A stretch of 64,000 nt of DNA from Streptosporangiales bacterium (GTDB taxonomy: Bacteria; Actinomycetota; Actinomycetes; Streptosporangiales; WHST01), in the NCBI GenBank assembly GCA_009379955.1, contig WHST01000020.1, positions 1 to 64,000 on the forward strand, in the 5' to 3' direction. Below are positions 36,760 through 45,642 of this stretch, piece after piece. Position 1 is the first letter of the stretch. Each line of letters opens with the position of its first letter. The position numbers were made by a program, and so were the translations under genes. The notes beneath the pieces are model-generated. The model did not search any database, was not told the DNA's origin, and saw nothing but the letters and a program-made list of their open reading frames with translations.

Positions 36760-38208
36760 TCAGTCGCTGCCGTGCACGTCCACGGACGATCCGCCCTCGC
36801 TGATCGGTGGCGGCGCCGTCCAGCCCGCCTCCTCGAGCACCATCTGGCCGTCCTCGTCGAAGTGCACGTCGTACGGCTGGACGTACTGGCCGTCGGGACC
36901 GTCGATCACCTGGTAGGCCGTGTAGATCGCCCGCACCCGGCCGTCGGTGTTCTGCTGGAACTCAACCTGGTACGTGTAGTACGAGTTGGCGTCGGCCTGG
37001 TCGACCGCGGCCAGACCCTCGGCCACGTTCGTCCCGACGGCGACCAGGTTGCCGCCCGGCATGCCCGGCGCGGTGTACGAACCCACCTGCGGCTGACCCT
37101 TCCCGTCGGTCACCACGTAGGTGTACGTCGACGCCGGCACGCCCGGCGGCTGCGCCGTCGAGCCGGGGGGTGTGTCCGCCACCGCGACCGGGTAGCCGTA
37201 CTCGTCGAGCACCAGGCTCTGCGTCGCGGACGCGTTGACCGTGGTGTAGGGCTGGTACTGGGCCCCGGCGATGGCGCCGGCGATGACCATACCCGCCTCG
37301 GCCGTGCTCAGCGGCTCGCCGAGCTGGTCGTAGCCGGTGTAGGTGGCGAGCGTCTGCCAGCCCGTGTCGAGCCCGCCGAGTGTCTCCGCACCCGGGCCGT
37401 GACCGGACAGCTCGCCACCCTTGCCCGCGTACTGCGGGGTGACGACCGGGTACTCCTTGCCGTCGGGACCGACGAGGAAGCCACCTCCGGTGTACGCGAC
37501 ACCACCTGGCAGGCAGGGCGCACCGAGGAGCACCGCGAGGTCCCACGCCCCTGCCGTGCCCGAGACGACGTTGCCGTCCGGTGTCCAGCTCTTGTCCCAC
37601 GGGTTGGTCGCGTACGGCCCCATCCCGGCGTTCGGGCCCTTGGCGGCGAGCCAGGCCTCCGTCGCGTTCGCGCTCAGCGTGAGCGTCGCGTACGTGCCGA
37701 CGACCGGCAACGGATCGGTGACTGCCGCCTTGAGTCGGGCGGTGAGCGTCTCGTCCGCGGCGTCGAGGTAGCTCAGGATCTGCTTCACCTCGGAGGTGAG
37801 CTGACCTGGCGACGGGTCGCCGTCGGCCAGCTCGACTCCGGGTACGAGAGTGACGGTGCCGTCGTCGGCGACCGCGTACTTCTTCTTGTCGAGCGTCGCC
37901 GACATCTCCTGCCACCACGCGACCGCCTGCGCCATCGCGCCACTGAACGCACCGAGGTGCGTCTGCACGTCACGCAGGCGGATGGCCGCGGTGTCCATCG
38001 ACGTGGTCGCGGCGGTGACGATCAGGGAGGCGGCGGGCTGACCGGTACCCGACCATCCGACGCCCGCCGCGATGCCATCGCGGACCGTGCCGAACGAGGA
38101 CCGCCCCGACTCCGCCTTCTTCGCCGCGTCGCCGACCCTGGTGGCGGCGAAGTCCACCCACATGCTCGCCACCTGTGCCGCGTCAAGCATCGACGTCGTC
38201 GCCGCCAT
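36760..38208 (-). CDS. Large type-VII-secretion-like protein, unknown function
   Basis: 482-aa protein that I cannot assign. The N-terminal 140 residues are helical (DAAQVASMWVDFAATRVGDAA; AFSGAMAQAVAWWQEMSATL) like ESX/WXG100-type or LXG domains. The remainder is Gly/Thr/Tyr-rich and beta-prone (TPQYAGKGG, TYTYVVTDGKGQPQVGSYTAP). There is no signal peptide. It sits 1 bp after a 119-aa helical protein, resembling T7SS substrate pairs, although no secretion machinery is nearby. Confidence 0.6.
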   Translation of the reverse strand: MAATTSMLDAAQVASMWVDFAATRVGDAAKKAESGRSSFGTVRDGIAAGVGWSGTGQPAASLIVTAATTSMDTAAIRLRDVQTHLGAFSGAMAQAVAWWQEMSATLDKKKYAVADDGTVTLVPGVELADGDPSPGQLTSEVKQILSYLDAADETLTARLKAAVTDPLPVVGTYATLTLSANATEAWLAAKGPNAGMGPYATNPWDKSWTPDGNVVSGTAGAWDLAVLLGAPCLPGGVAYTGGGFLVGPDGKEYPVVTPQYAGKGGELSGHGPGAETLGGLDTGWQTLATYTGYDQLGEPLSTAEAGMVIAGAIAGAQYQPYTTVNASATQSLVLDEYGYPVAVADTPPGSTAQPPGVPASTYTYVVTDGKGQPQVGSYTAPGMPGGNLVAVGTNVAEGLAAVDQADANSYYTYQVEFQQNTDGRVRAIYTAYQVIDGPDGQYVQPYDVHFDEDGQMVLEEAGWTAPPPISEGGSSVDVHGSD

Positions 38209-38209
38209 G

Positions 38210-38569
38210 TCAGGCGCCTCCGCTCACCCAGGTCAACCCGTCGGGAAGGATGTCCACCTGTACCGAGTCGCCGCCGGATGCGGCGATCTCCTGGGCCGAC
38301 CTCGTGTCGCTCGCGGAGACCAGGTTCGCCGAGCTCTTCAATTTGTCGCCGATGGTGAGGGTGCCCGCGGCGAAGTCCAGCATGGTGTCCGACCAGGTGG
38401 CCACGAACGACGCCATCGCCGCGGCGCTCTGGTACCCACCGAGTCCGCCGGCCGCGTCGTCGCCCGCCAGGCCGACTGCGCCCCTCGCCTGATCGAAGTC
38501 GGGTGAGCAGTCGTGGGCGGTGTCCGCCCAGCTGTACACGAGTGCGTAGTCCATCGTGACGCTCGCCAT
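38210..38569 (-). CDS. Small helical protein paired with the 482-aa gene
   Basis: 119-aa protein with helical segments at about 35-65 (GGYQSAAAMASFVATWSDTML) and no canonical WxG motif. ATG 38569 has GGGAGG just upstream. Size, helicity and position immediately before a large non-signal protein suggest a WXG100-like partner or chaperone. No family assignment is possible by eye. Confidence 0.6.
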   Translation of the reverse strand: MASVTMDYALVYSWADTAHDCSPDFDQARGAVGLAGDDAAGGLGGYQSAAAMASFVATWSDTMLDFAAGTLTIGDKLKSSANLVSASDTRSAQEIAASGGDSVQVDILPDGLTWVSGGA

Positions 38570-38723
38570 CAGCTACCTCCCGATACAACGTCGCCGCAAC
38601 GTCCGTACCCAGATCCTGACGGGAGAACGCGCAGCACAGGGCCGTACGAGAGCCCACGGCGCGAAGATGCCGGCAAGGTTGCCGGTCGTGCAGGCGGAAC
38701 TGCCGGTACCCGGACGCAAGACG

Positions 38724-38732
38724 CGATATATC
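38724..38732. promoter_or_regulatory. CGATATATC palindrome, site 1
   Basis: GATATATC is a perfect 8-bp palindrome within an otherwise very GC-rich region and abuts the -35 hexamer. The same CGATATATC recurs exactly 50 bp downstream. It is a probable operator for the PadR regulator encoded by the second gene of the operon. Confidence 0.6.
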
Positions 38733-38761
38733 TTGACGAGTCGCCACGCCTGACCTAGTCT
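38733..38761 (+). promoter_or_regulatory. Predicted sigma-70-type promoter for DUF4097-padR
   Basis: TTGACG (38733-38738) and TAGTCT (38756-38761) are separated by 17 bp. The promoter lies between the two GATATATC palindromes and 47 bp ahead of the GTG start. Binding at both palindromes would bracket the promoter. Confidence 0.5.
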
Positions 38762-38773
38762 CGCGGATAGACA

Positions 38774-38782
38774 CGATATATC
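38774..38782. promoter_or_regulatory. CGATATATC palindrome, site 2
   Basis: This is an exact second copy of CGATATATC, 50 bp after site 1 and just downstream of the predicted transcription start. It would act as a roadblock or cooperative operator for PadR. Confidence 0.6.
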
Positions 38783-38808
38783 TCGTTCACTCACACCAGG
38801 AGGCAGCG

Positions 38809-39735
38809 GTGGAACGCTGGACATTGGAGGGCCCGGAGACGCTCGAGCTCGACCAGGTATCGGATCTTAAGGTCAAGCTCGTGGCGGGTCACGTCGACGT
38901 CGTCGCGACGGAGGGTCCCCCACGGGTGGAGGTCCACGAGATCGCCGGCGACCCGGTGGTCGTGACCCTCTCCGACGGCCGGCTGGAGGTCGGCTACGAG
39001 GACCTCGGCGGCGTCTTCGACTTCGACGGCAGGTCCGCGCGCGAGGCGCTGGAGAACGTCGGCGACGCACTGCGCGACCTGCTGGAGAACGGGCGGTCGC
39101 CCCGCACGGACGAGTGGCTGAGGAAGTTCCCGTGGTTCGGCCGCAAGCGCCGCGCCGTCGTCTCCGTCGCGGTCCCCCGGCAGTGCAAGGTGCGGCTCAA
39201 CGTCGTCTCGTCGACGGCCGTCGTCGCCGGGTTCGACGGGCACACCAAGGTCAAGAGCGTGTCGGGCGACGTCACCCTCGACGGCCTGTCGGGCACCGTC
39301 GACGCGCACACCGTGTCCGGCGCCCTCGAGGCGCAGATGCTCTCCGCCACCCTCGACTTCGTCACGGTGTCCGGCGACCTCACCGTCGTCGAGGCGACCA
39401 GCGACCGCATCCACGGCCGCACGGTCTCCGGCGACCTGACCGCCGACGTCGACCTCGCGCGAGGCGGCCGGCTGGAGTTCTCCAGCGTGTCCGGCAACGT
39501 CACCACGCGCCTACCAGAGACGACGGGCGCGCGCGTCACCGCCACCAGCACATCGGGCGACACCACCTCCGGCTTCGACGCCCTGCAGCGCGAGCGCAAG
39601 CCGGGCAAGCGGAGCCTGTCGGGGACCATCGGCGACGGCAGCGGGAGCATCGAGGTTCGCACCGTCTCCGGCGACATCCACCTGCTGCCGCGCCGCGCGC
39701 CGAAGAAGGCACTCGCCGAGAACGGTGCCGAGTGA
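38809..39735 (+). CDS. DUF4097-family beta-repeat protein
   Basis: 308-aa protein dominated by a repeated beta-strand unit with the motif [KT]VSGD/A (VKSVSGDVTL, HTVSGALEA, VTVSGDLTV, RTVSGDLTA, SSVSGNVTT, RTVSGDIHL), typical of DUF4097 adhesin-like beta-solenoids. There is no signal peptide, so it is probably cytoplasmic. GTG 38809 is preceded by AGGAGG. Its stop overlaps the padR ATG. The pairing with PadR suggests a joint envelope-stress or sensing role, but function is unknown. Confidence 0.8.
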   Translation: MERWTLEGPETLELDQVSDLKVKLVAGHVDVVATEGPPRVEVHEIAGDPVVVTLSDGRLEVGYEDLGGVFDFDGRSAREALENVGDALRDLLENGRSPRTDEWLRKFPWFGRKRRAVVSVAVPRQCKVRLNVVSSTAVVAGFDGHTKVKSVSGDVTLDGLSGTVDAHTVSGALEAQMLSATLDFVTVSGDLTVVEATSDRIHGRTVSGDLTADVDLARGGRLEFSSVSGNVTTRLPETTGARVTATSTSGDTTSGFDALQRERKPGKRSLSGTIGDGSGSIEVRTVSGDIHLLPRRAPKKALAENGAE

Positions 39736-40466
39736 TGAGCTCGGTGTTCGGGCACGGACGGCTGCGGCTCTACCTCCTCAAGCTGCTCGACGAGGAACCC
39801 CGGCACGGCTACGACATCATCCGGCTGCTCGAGGACCGCTTCATGGGCGTCTACGCCCCCTCCGCCGGCACGATCTACCCGCGGCTCAACCGGCTCGAGG
39901 AGGAGGGCCTCGTCGAGCACGAGGTGACGGAGGGGAAGAAGGTCTACCGGCTGACCGACGCGGGCAGGGCGGAGCTCGCCGCGCGCCAGGAGGAGATCGC
40001 CGCCCTCGAGCAGGACATCGACAGGTCGGTACGCGACCTCGCCCGCGAAGTGCGCGAGGACGTCCGCTCGTCGGTCCGCGGGCTTCGGGAGGAGCTCAAG
40101 GCCGCCGCGCGCGAGGTCCGCAACGCCGAGCACGACCGCAAGCAGCAGGGCAAGCGCCCGTTCGACACGCCCTGGGAGGACCTCTCCGACGTCCCCGGCT
40201 GGTCCGAGGCGAAGGAGGCGGTGCGCGAGGCCAAGCGCGCCTTCCGCGAAGGCACCCGTTCGTGGCAGACCGAGTGGGAGGGCACCTGGACGGCGACCTC
40301 GGGTGGGAAGAAGGTCGTGAAGGACGTCCTCAAGTCCACCGAGCTGCTGCGGGGCGAGGTACGCAGGGCCGTCAAGGCCGATCTCGACGAGCCGCGCCTG
40401 CAGGAGGTCAAGACCGCGGTCGACGACGCGCTGGGCAGGATCCGCGAGCTGATCAGTCGAGGGTGA
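39735..40466 (+). CDS. PadR-family transcriptional regulator with long C-terminal coiled coil
   Basis: 243-aa regulator. The winged helix (residues 5-80; LLKLLDEEPRHGYDIIRLLE and GTIYPRLNRLEEEGLV) is followed by an unusually long charged helical region (about 85-243), rather than the short dimerisation helix of PadR-s2 proteins. It is coupled to the DUF4097 gene. The two GATATATC palindromes upstream of the operon are its likely targets. It overlaps the convergent MDR gene by 14 bp. Confidence 0.85.
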   Translation: MSSVFGHGRLRLYLLKLLDEEPRHGYDIIRLLEDRFMGVYAPSAGTIYPRLNRLEEEGLVEHEVTEGKKVYRLTDAGRAELAARQEEIAALEQDIDRSVRDLAREVREDVRSSVRGLREELKAAAREVRNAEHDRKQQGKRPFDTPWEDLSDVPGWSEAKEAVREAKRAFREGTRSWQTEWEGTWTATSGGKKVVKDVLKSTELLRGEVRRAVKADLDEPRLQEVKTAVDDALGRIRELISRG

Positions 40467-41421
40467 AGACGACCTTGCCGAAGACGTCGCCCGCGAGCAG
40501 GGCCTCGAAGCCCTGGCGGGCGTCGGACAGCGGCAGCACGCGGTCGATCGCGGGACGTGCGCCGCTGACGTCGAGGAACGCGAGCAGGCGTTGCAGCTCG
40601 GTGCGGCTCCCCATCGTCGAGCCGACGACCGACAGCTGCATGTAGAAGACGCGCTGCAGCTCCGCTGACGGGTCGGGGCCGGTCGTGGCGCCCGAGACCA
40701 CGATGCGGCCGCCGGGACGCAGGCACTTCACCGAGTGGCTCCAGGTCGCCTTGCCGACCGTCTCCATCACGGCGTCGACGCGCATCGGCAGGCGAGCACC
40801 TGGCTCGAACGCCTCGTGGGCACCGAGCTCGACGGCGCGGCCACGCTTGCCCTCGTCCCTGCTCGTGACGAACACCCGCAGACCCGCGGCCCGGGCGAGG
40901 ACGATGAGCGCGGTCGCCACCCCGCCGCCCGCGCCCTGGACCAGCACGCTGCCACCGGGCTGCAGGCCGGAGTTGGTGAACAGCATCCGGTAGGCCGTGA
41001 GCCACGCCGTCGGCAGGCACGCGGCCTCCTCGAACGTCAGCGCACCCGGCTTCGGCAGGACGTTGCCACGCGGGACGAGCACGCGTTCGGCGAACGCCCC
41101 GTCGTACCGCTCGGACAGCAGCGACCGCTTCGGGTCGAGCGTCTCATCGCCGAGCCAGTCGGCGCTCGGGATCACCGAGTGCAGCACGACCTCGTTGCCG
41201 TCGTCGTCGATCCCCGCGGCATCGCACCCCAGCACCCGCGGCAGCTCGTCGGCGCCGAGCCCGACCCCGCGCAGCGACCAGATGTCGTGCTGGTTCAGGG
41301 ACGCGGCCCGCACCCGGACACCGACCCAGCCGGGTGGAGCGGTCGGGTCGGGGACGTCACCGGAGTCGAGCCCGGCGAGCGGATCGTCGTTGTCGAGGCG
41401 GACGGCGCTGACGGCGAACAT
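40453..41421 (-). CDS. Zinc-independent MDR oxidoreductase (quinone oxidoreductase-like)
   Basis: 322-aa medium-chain dehydrogenase/reductase. The GroES-like N-domain (VRVRAASLNQHDIWSLRG, LGCDAAG) lacks the structural-zinc cysteine cluster. The Rossmann motif VLVQGAGGGVATALIVLAR is near residue 165. It is probably NADPH-dependent. It sits between padR (convergent overlap) and malic enzyme on the same strand. Confidence 0.85.
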   Translation of the reverse strand: MFAVSAVRLDNDDPLAGLDSGDVPDPTAPPGWVGVRVRAASLNQHDIWSLRGVGLGADELPRVLGCDAAGIDDDGNEVVLHSVIPSADWLGDETLDPKRSLLSERYDGAFAERVLVPRGNVLPKPGALTFEEAACLPTAWLTAYRMLFTNSGLQPGGSVLVQGAGGGVATALIVLARAAGLRVFVTSRDEGKRGRAVELGAHEAFEPGARLPMRVDAVMETVGKATWSHSVKCLRPGGRIVVSGATTGPDPSAELQRVFYMQLSVVGSTMGSRTELQRLLAFLDVSGARPAIDRVLPLSDARQGFEALLAGDVFGKVVFTLD

Positions 41422-41450
41422 GCTCCGACCCTAACGGTCGAAGCGCCGCG

Positions 41451-42605
41451 CTACGCGCGGGCGGCCGTCTCGACGGCGTGCGACACCGCCGGCACGACGC
41501 GGTCGTCGAACGGACTCGGGATGACGTACGTGGGACTCAGGTCGGGTCCGACGAGCGAGGCGAGCGCGTCGGCGGCGGCGAGCTTCATGCCCGGCGTGAT
41601 CGACTTCGCCCGCGCGGACAGCGCGCCGCGGAAGATGCCGGGGAACGCGAGCACGTTGTTGATCTGGTTCGCGTAGTCGCTGCGCCCGGTCGCGACCACG
41701 GCCGCGTGCCGGCCCGCCACGTCGGGATGCACCTCGGGATCGGGGTTGGCGAGGGCGAAGACGATCGGGTCGTCCGCCATCGCGGCGACCGCCTCCTCCG
41801 GCACCCGGCCGCCCGACACCCCGATGAAGACGTCGGCGCCGCGCAGCCCGTCGGCGAGCGTGCCGCGCAGCCCGTCGGCGTTGGTCTCGCGCGCGAGCGA
41901 CTCCTTGACCGGGGTCAGGCCCTCCCTGCCCAGATGGAGGATGCCGCGGCTGTCCGCGACCACGACGTCGCCGAGGCCCGCCTCCAGCAGGATGCGCGAC
42001 ACCGCGACGCCCGCTGCGCCGGCGCCCGAGATCACGACCCTGGTGTCGGTCACGTCCCGCTCGGTCAGGCGGAGCGCGCCGCGCAACGCCGCGAGCACGA
42101 CGACGGCGGTGCCGTGCTGGTCGTCGTGGAAGACGGGAATGTCGAGTGCAGCGTCGAGTCGTTCCTCGATCTCGAAGCAGCGTGGTGCGCTGATGTCCTC
42201 GAGGTTGACGCCGCCGAACCCCGGCGCCACCCGGATCACCGTGTCGATGATCTCTTCGACGTCGGTGGTGTCGAGGCACAGCGGCACGGCGTCGATGCCG
42301 CCGAACTCCTTGAAGAGCAACGCCTTGCCCTCCATCACCGGCAGCGCGCCGAGCGGCCCGATGTCGCCGAGGCCGAGCACCGCGGTGCCGTCGGTGATGA
42401 TCGCGACCGTGCCGCCCTTCCACGTATAGCGGTAGGCGAGCTCAGGATCGTTCGCGACGGCGGTGCTCACCCGCGCGACGCCCGGCGTGTAGGCGAGCGA
42501 CAGGCCGTCGCGGTCGCGCACCCGAACGGTGGGACGGATCTCGATCTTGCCGCCATGATGCAGCGGGAACGCAGGGTCTGACTCGTACTCGGGAACGGTG
42601 GTCAC
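41451..42605 (-). CDS. NAD(P)-dependent malic enzyme
   Basis: 384-aa short prokaryotic malic enzyme that decarboxylates malate to pyruvate. Motifs: SLAYTPGVARVS (Tyr general acid), TWKGGTVAIITDGTAVLGLGD, LEDISAPRCFEIEERL and FHDDQHGTAVV (metal and catalytic acid residues), then a Rossmann fold VVISGAGAAGVAVSR. GTG 42605 follows TGGAGG. Upstream ATGs would extend into the intergenic region with no family support. Confidence 0.92.
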   Translation of the reverse strand: MTTVPEYESDPAFPLHHGGKIEIRPTVRVRDRDGLSLAYTPGVARVSTAVANDPELAYRYTWKGGTVAIITDGTAVLGLGDIGPLGALPVMEGKALLFKEFGGIDAVPLCLDTTDVEEIIDTVIRVAPGFGGVNLEDISAPRCFEIEERLDAALDIPVFHDDQHGTAVVVLAALRGALRLTERDVTDTRVVISGAGAAGVAVSRILLEAGLGDVVVADSRGILHLGREGLTPVKESLARETNADGLRGTLADGLRGADVFIGVSGGRVPEEAVAAMADDPIVFALANPDPEVHPDVAGRHAAVVATGRSDYANQINNVLAFPGIFRGALSARAKSITPGMKLAAADALASLVGPDLSPTYVIPSPFDDRVVPAVSHAVETAARA

Positions 42606-42685
42606 GCTGGCCTCCACGGTGCTTCGACGATGAGCGGCGCGAAGAGAAGCAGCGCTGATGCGCGCTGGCCGGGTGGCCGCGAAGA

Positions 42686-42700
42686 ACGAGGGTCCCTCGT
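42686..42700. promoter_or_regulatory. 15-bp perfect palindrome in a divergent intergenic region
   Basis: ACGAGGGTCCCTCGT is symmetrical about its central T and lies between malic enzyme and the divergent CGNR gene. It could be an operator for either gene; nothing else in this 212-bp region stands out. Confidence 0.35.
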
Positions 42701-42817
42701 GACCATCGATTCTGACAGAACGCACCCGGTCCGCCACCATGGGGTCAGCCGCGACCGCCGGGCCTCTCGACGTGGCCGGGGCGAGCGGGCAGGATTCGAG
42801 CGCAAGGAGGCACGCGC

Positions 42818-43378
42818 ATGGATCTGAGCTCGTACGCGGAGCTCGCAGTGGCCCTGGTCAACACCGACGACCTGAGCCGACCGGACGGTGACGGGCTCAC
42901 CGATCTCGCCGCCCTGCGCGCCTTCTTCGCGGACCGGCCGCGGTCCAGGGCGACGTGTACGAAGGACGACCTCGCGCGGCTGCGTGACCTGCGCGACCGG
43001 CTGCGCACTGTCTTCGAGAACGCCGACCGGGGCGAGGTGGCCACGGCGATGACCGGCCTCAACTCCCTGCTCGAGGAGTTCCCCGTCCGGCCCGTGGTCA
43101 CCGACCACGACGAGTCCGGCTGGCACCTGCACCTCAGCGAGTCCGGGTCGCCGACCGAGCGGTACGTCGCGCGCGCCGTCTTCGGGCTCGCCGCCCTCGT
43201 CACCGAGCTGACCCCCGACCGCCTCGGCATCTGCCAGGCGGACCCGTGCCGCTTCGCCTTCCTCGACACCTCCACCAACCGGTCGCGCCGGTACTGCTCC
43301 GACCGCTGCGCCACCCGCGCGAACGTCGCCGCCTACCGCGCCCGCCGCCGCGAGCAGCAGAACCCCGCCACCGGCTAG
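42818..43378 (+). CDS. CGNR-type zinc finger protein
   Basis: 186-aa protein: an N-terminal ABATE-like helical domain (about 1-130) and a C-terminal zinc finger with ligands C-x4-C (GICQADPCRFAFLDTS) and C-x3-C (RRYCSDRCATR), followed by AAYRARRR. The family-naming CGNR is CATR here. Such proteins are predicted stress or ligand-responsive DNA-binding proteins. ATG 42818 follows AAGGAGG. Confidence 0.85.
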   Translation: MDLSSYAELAVALVNTDDLSRPDGDGLTDLAALRAFFADRPRSRATCTKDDLARLRDLRDRLRTVFENADRGEVATAMTGLNSLLEEFPVRPVVTDHDESGWHLHLSESGSPTERYVARAVFGLAALVTELTPDRLGICQADPCRFAFLDTSTNRSRRYCSDRCATRANVAAYRARRREQQNPATG

Positions 43379-43479
43379 TGTCAGCCGACCGGCGCCCGGC
43401 CCGGACGCGCCCAGTGAAGACGCGCGGGGACGATACGGTGAGTTCCCGCCAGGCTCGTGTCGACAACGACGGGAACACG

Positions 43480-43848
43480 ATGCGCGAGGCACCGACCTAC
43501 GTGCACCCCATGATCCCACGGGTCGAACGCCACCACCGGATCCTCGACCAGCTGCGCGCCGCCGCGCCGCGCACGGTGCCGGTGACCGAGCTCGCCACCA
43601 CTCTCGGAGTCAGCGCTCGCAGCATCGAGCGGGACGTCCGTCTGCTCCGCGACGCGGGACTCCCGCTGCGGTCGACCCGCGGACCCCGCGGCGGCTACCG
43701 GCTCGAGGTGCGCGGGGCCAGGCTCTCGGTGGAGCTGACCGCGGGAGAGGCCGCCGTCCTCGTGGCATCGCTCGTCGGCATCGGCCCCCTCGCCTCGGCC
43801 ACGGCGCAGTCGGCGCTGGACAAGCTGGTGGGCGCTCTCGCCTCGTGA
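43480..43848 (+). CDS. HTH protein resembling the N-terminus of YafY/DeoR-type regulators
   Basis: 122-aa protein with an HTH_11-type domain (RHHRILDQLRAAAPRTVPV; LGVSARSIERDVRLLRDAG) and the RGPRGGYRL wing. A WYL ligand domain is expected after it but the protein stops soon after the linker helix (SALDKLVGALAS), so it is a short form or C-terminally truncated copy. The start is uncertain; GTG 43438 is also possible. It converges tail to tail with a membrane protein gene. Confidence 0.7.
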   Translation: MREAPTYVHPMIPRVERHHRILDQLRAAAPRTVPVTELATTLGVSARSIERDVRLLRDAGLPLRSTRGPRGGYRLEVRGARLSVELTAGEAAVLVASLVGIGPLASATAQSALDKLVGALAS

Positions 43849-44271
43849 TCAGCGCGGTGCGCGGCCGCCATGTTCGGGAGTGTCGAGCACCTCGCTGCTC
43901 GACCTCGACATGAGACAACAGGCCGCTCCCACGGCGAGGACGCCCAGCGCCACGCCGACGACGTACTGTCCCGCCTGGACGACGGCGACGGCGACCGGCA
44001 CGCAGATGATCTGGGTGACGAGGGCGGGCGCACGACCCCAGCGACGGCGCAGCAGCAGCCCGCGACCGACCAGGACCAGGCACACCCCGGCGACCAGGCC
44101 GAAGGCGGCCATGATCTCGGCGGCCGGGAGATTGTCGGCGCCCCCGCGCAGCGCGTCGACGCCCACGAGCACACCGAGCACCGCGGCGACCAGACCCTGC
44201 AGGAGCACCACGCCAGCGGGGACGACGAGCAGCATCGGGAGACGGTCCCTGCGCGCCGTTCGGTCGGTCAC
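43849..44271 (-). CDS. Small integral membrane protein
   Basis: 140-aa protein with four predicted TM helices (LLVVPAGVVLLQGLVAAVLG; IMAAFGLVAGVCLVLVG; ALVTQIICVPVAVAVVQ; VVGVALGVLAVGAACCLM). A basic N-terminus places it cytoplasmic side in. No recognised family. It ends directly against the HTH gene. Confidence 0.7.
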   Translation of the reverse strand: MTDRTARRDRLPMLLVVPAGVVLLQGLVAAVLGVLVGVDALRGGADNLPAAEIMAAFGLVAGVCLVLVGRGLLLRRRWGRAPALVTQIICVPVAVAVVQAGQYVVGVALGVLAVGAACCLMSRSSSEVLDTPEHGGRAPR

Positions 44272-44422
44272 GAGGGCAGCCTAACGACGCCTGGTCGCGA
44301 CCGATCCGCCACCGGCGGAAACCCGTCGTGATCCACCGCCGTCGGAAGCGATGAGTTCTCGCTGTGACGCGGGTCTCACCAGGTACGACGAGACGCCCTG
44401 AGGATTCCGGAAGGGACACACG

Positions 44423-44683
44423 ATGTCGACCACGATGAGCATCTCCGACCTTGCCGAGGTCCTCTTCACCTCGGCGCTGCAGGAGTCCGAGCACCCCACA
44501 CCCGACCAGGTCCGCCTGGCCATCGACGAGCGGCTCCTACTCTGCCACAGCGAACACGCCGTCTGCGTCGCCCGCGTCGCACAGGAAGCCGGAGACCACC
44601 CCGACGCCTATCTCGGCCGCATCCGATGGGCGCTGCAGGCGGTCTCCCTGGCGTACCGGTCCGCCACCCAGCTCGCCGCGTGA
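44423..44683 (+). CDS. Conserved-type small hypothetical protein
   Basis: 86-aa mostly helical protein (ISDLAEVLFTSALQESEHPTPDQVRLAIDERL) with two Cys (LLCHSEHAVCVAR). ATG 44423 follows GGAAGGG at suitable spacing and codon use is typical of the genome. Function unknown; it precedes the lipid kinase gene by 35 bp. Confidence 0.65.
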   Translation: MSTTMSISDLAEVLFTSALQESEHPTPDQVRLAIDERLLLCHSEHAVCVARVAQEAGDHPDAYLGRIRWALQAVSLAYRSATQLAA

Positions 44684-44718
44684 TACCACCCCGACCATGA
44701 CGCCATTACGCTGGCGGC

Positions 44719-45642
44719 ATGCGCGCCGTCCTGGTGGTGAACCCCAACGCCACCACGACGACCCGTCGCACGCGCGACGTGCTCACCCGTGCGCTCGCCA
44801 GTGAGACCAAGCTCGAGATCGCCGAGACGAGGCGTCGCTGGCATGCCGCCGCACTCGCCCGCAGCTGCGCGGCCGACGGTGTCGACGTGATCGTCGTGCT
44901 CGGCGGCGACGGCACGGTCAACGAGGTCGCCAACGGCCTGCTGACCGAGGGCCCGCAGCCGGGACTCCCCGCGGTTGCCGTCATCCCCGGCGGCAGCACC
45001 AACGTCCTCGCCCGCTCGCTCGGCCTCCCCCGCGACCCCGTCGAGGCCACCGGCGCCGTCCTCGAGGCGCTGCGCAACGGGACGCGGCGCACGATCGGCC
45101 TCGGCCTCGCCGACTCCCGCTACTTCACCTTCTGCTCGGGGCTCGGCCTCGACGCCGAGATCGTGCGCGCCGCCGAGTCGCTGCGGTCGACCGGCACCAG
45201 GGTGTCGAACTCGGTGCACACCCGCACGGCGTTCCGCACGTTCTTCACCGCCTCCGACCGCAGGCACCCACCGCTGACCATCGAGCGTCCAGGCAGGCCG
45301 GCCGAACGCGGCCTGTTCTGCGCGATCGTGCAGAACACCTCCCCGTGGACGTACTCGGGCAACCAGTCCCTGAGCCCCTGCCCGGACGCGTCGTTCGACC
45401 TCGGACTCGATGTGTTTTCGCTGCGCACCATGCGGACGGTCCCCGCGGCCGACCAGCTGCTGCGGGTCCTCGGCAAGGGCAGACCCCCGGGCGGCCGTGC
45501 GGCGCTCGTGCTGCACGACCTCGACGAGTTCACCGTCATCGCGACCCGCCCGCTGCCCCACCAGGTCGACGGCGAGTACCTCGGCGAGCGTGAACGGGTG
45601 ACCTACCGGAGCGTTCCCCACGCTCTGGACATCGTCCTGTGA
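44719..45642 (+). CDS. Diacylglycerol/sphingosine kinase-family lipid kinase
   Basis: 307-aa DAGK-catalytic-domain protein that would phosphorylate a lipid or related alcohol. VVNPNA at the N-terminus, the nucleotide loop VLGGDGTVNEVANGL near residue 58 and IPGGSTNVLARSLGLP near 92 are diagnostic; DGEYLGER near the C-terminus closes the second domain. The position next to whiB1 fits the arrangement in related actinobacteria. Confidence 0.9.
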   Translation: MRAVLVVNPNATTTTRRTRDVLTRALASETKLEIAETRRRWHAAALARSCAADGVDVIVVLGGDGTVNEVANGLLTEGPQPGLPAVAVIPGGSTNVLARSLGLPRDPVEATGAVLEALRNGTRRTIGLGLADSRYFTFCSGLGLDAEIVRAAESLRSTGTRVSNSVHTRTAFRTFFTASDRRHPPLTIERPGRPAERGLFCAIVQNTSPWTYSGNQSLSPCPDASFDLGLDVFSLRTMRTVPAADQLLRVLGKGRPPGGRAALVLHDLDEFTVIATRPLPHQVDGEYLGERERVTYRSVPHALDIVL

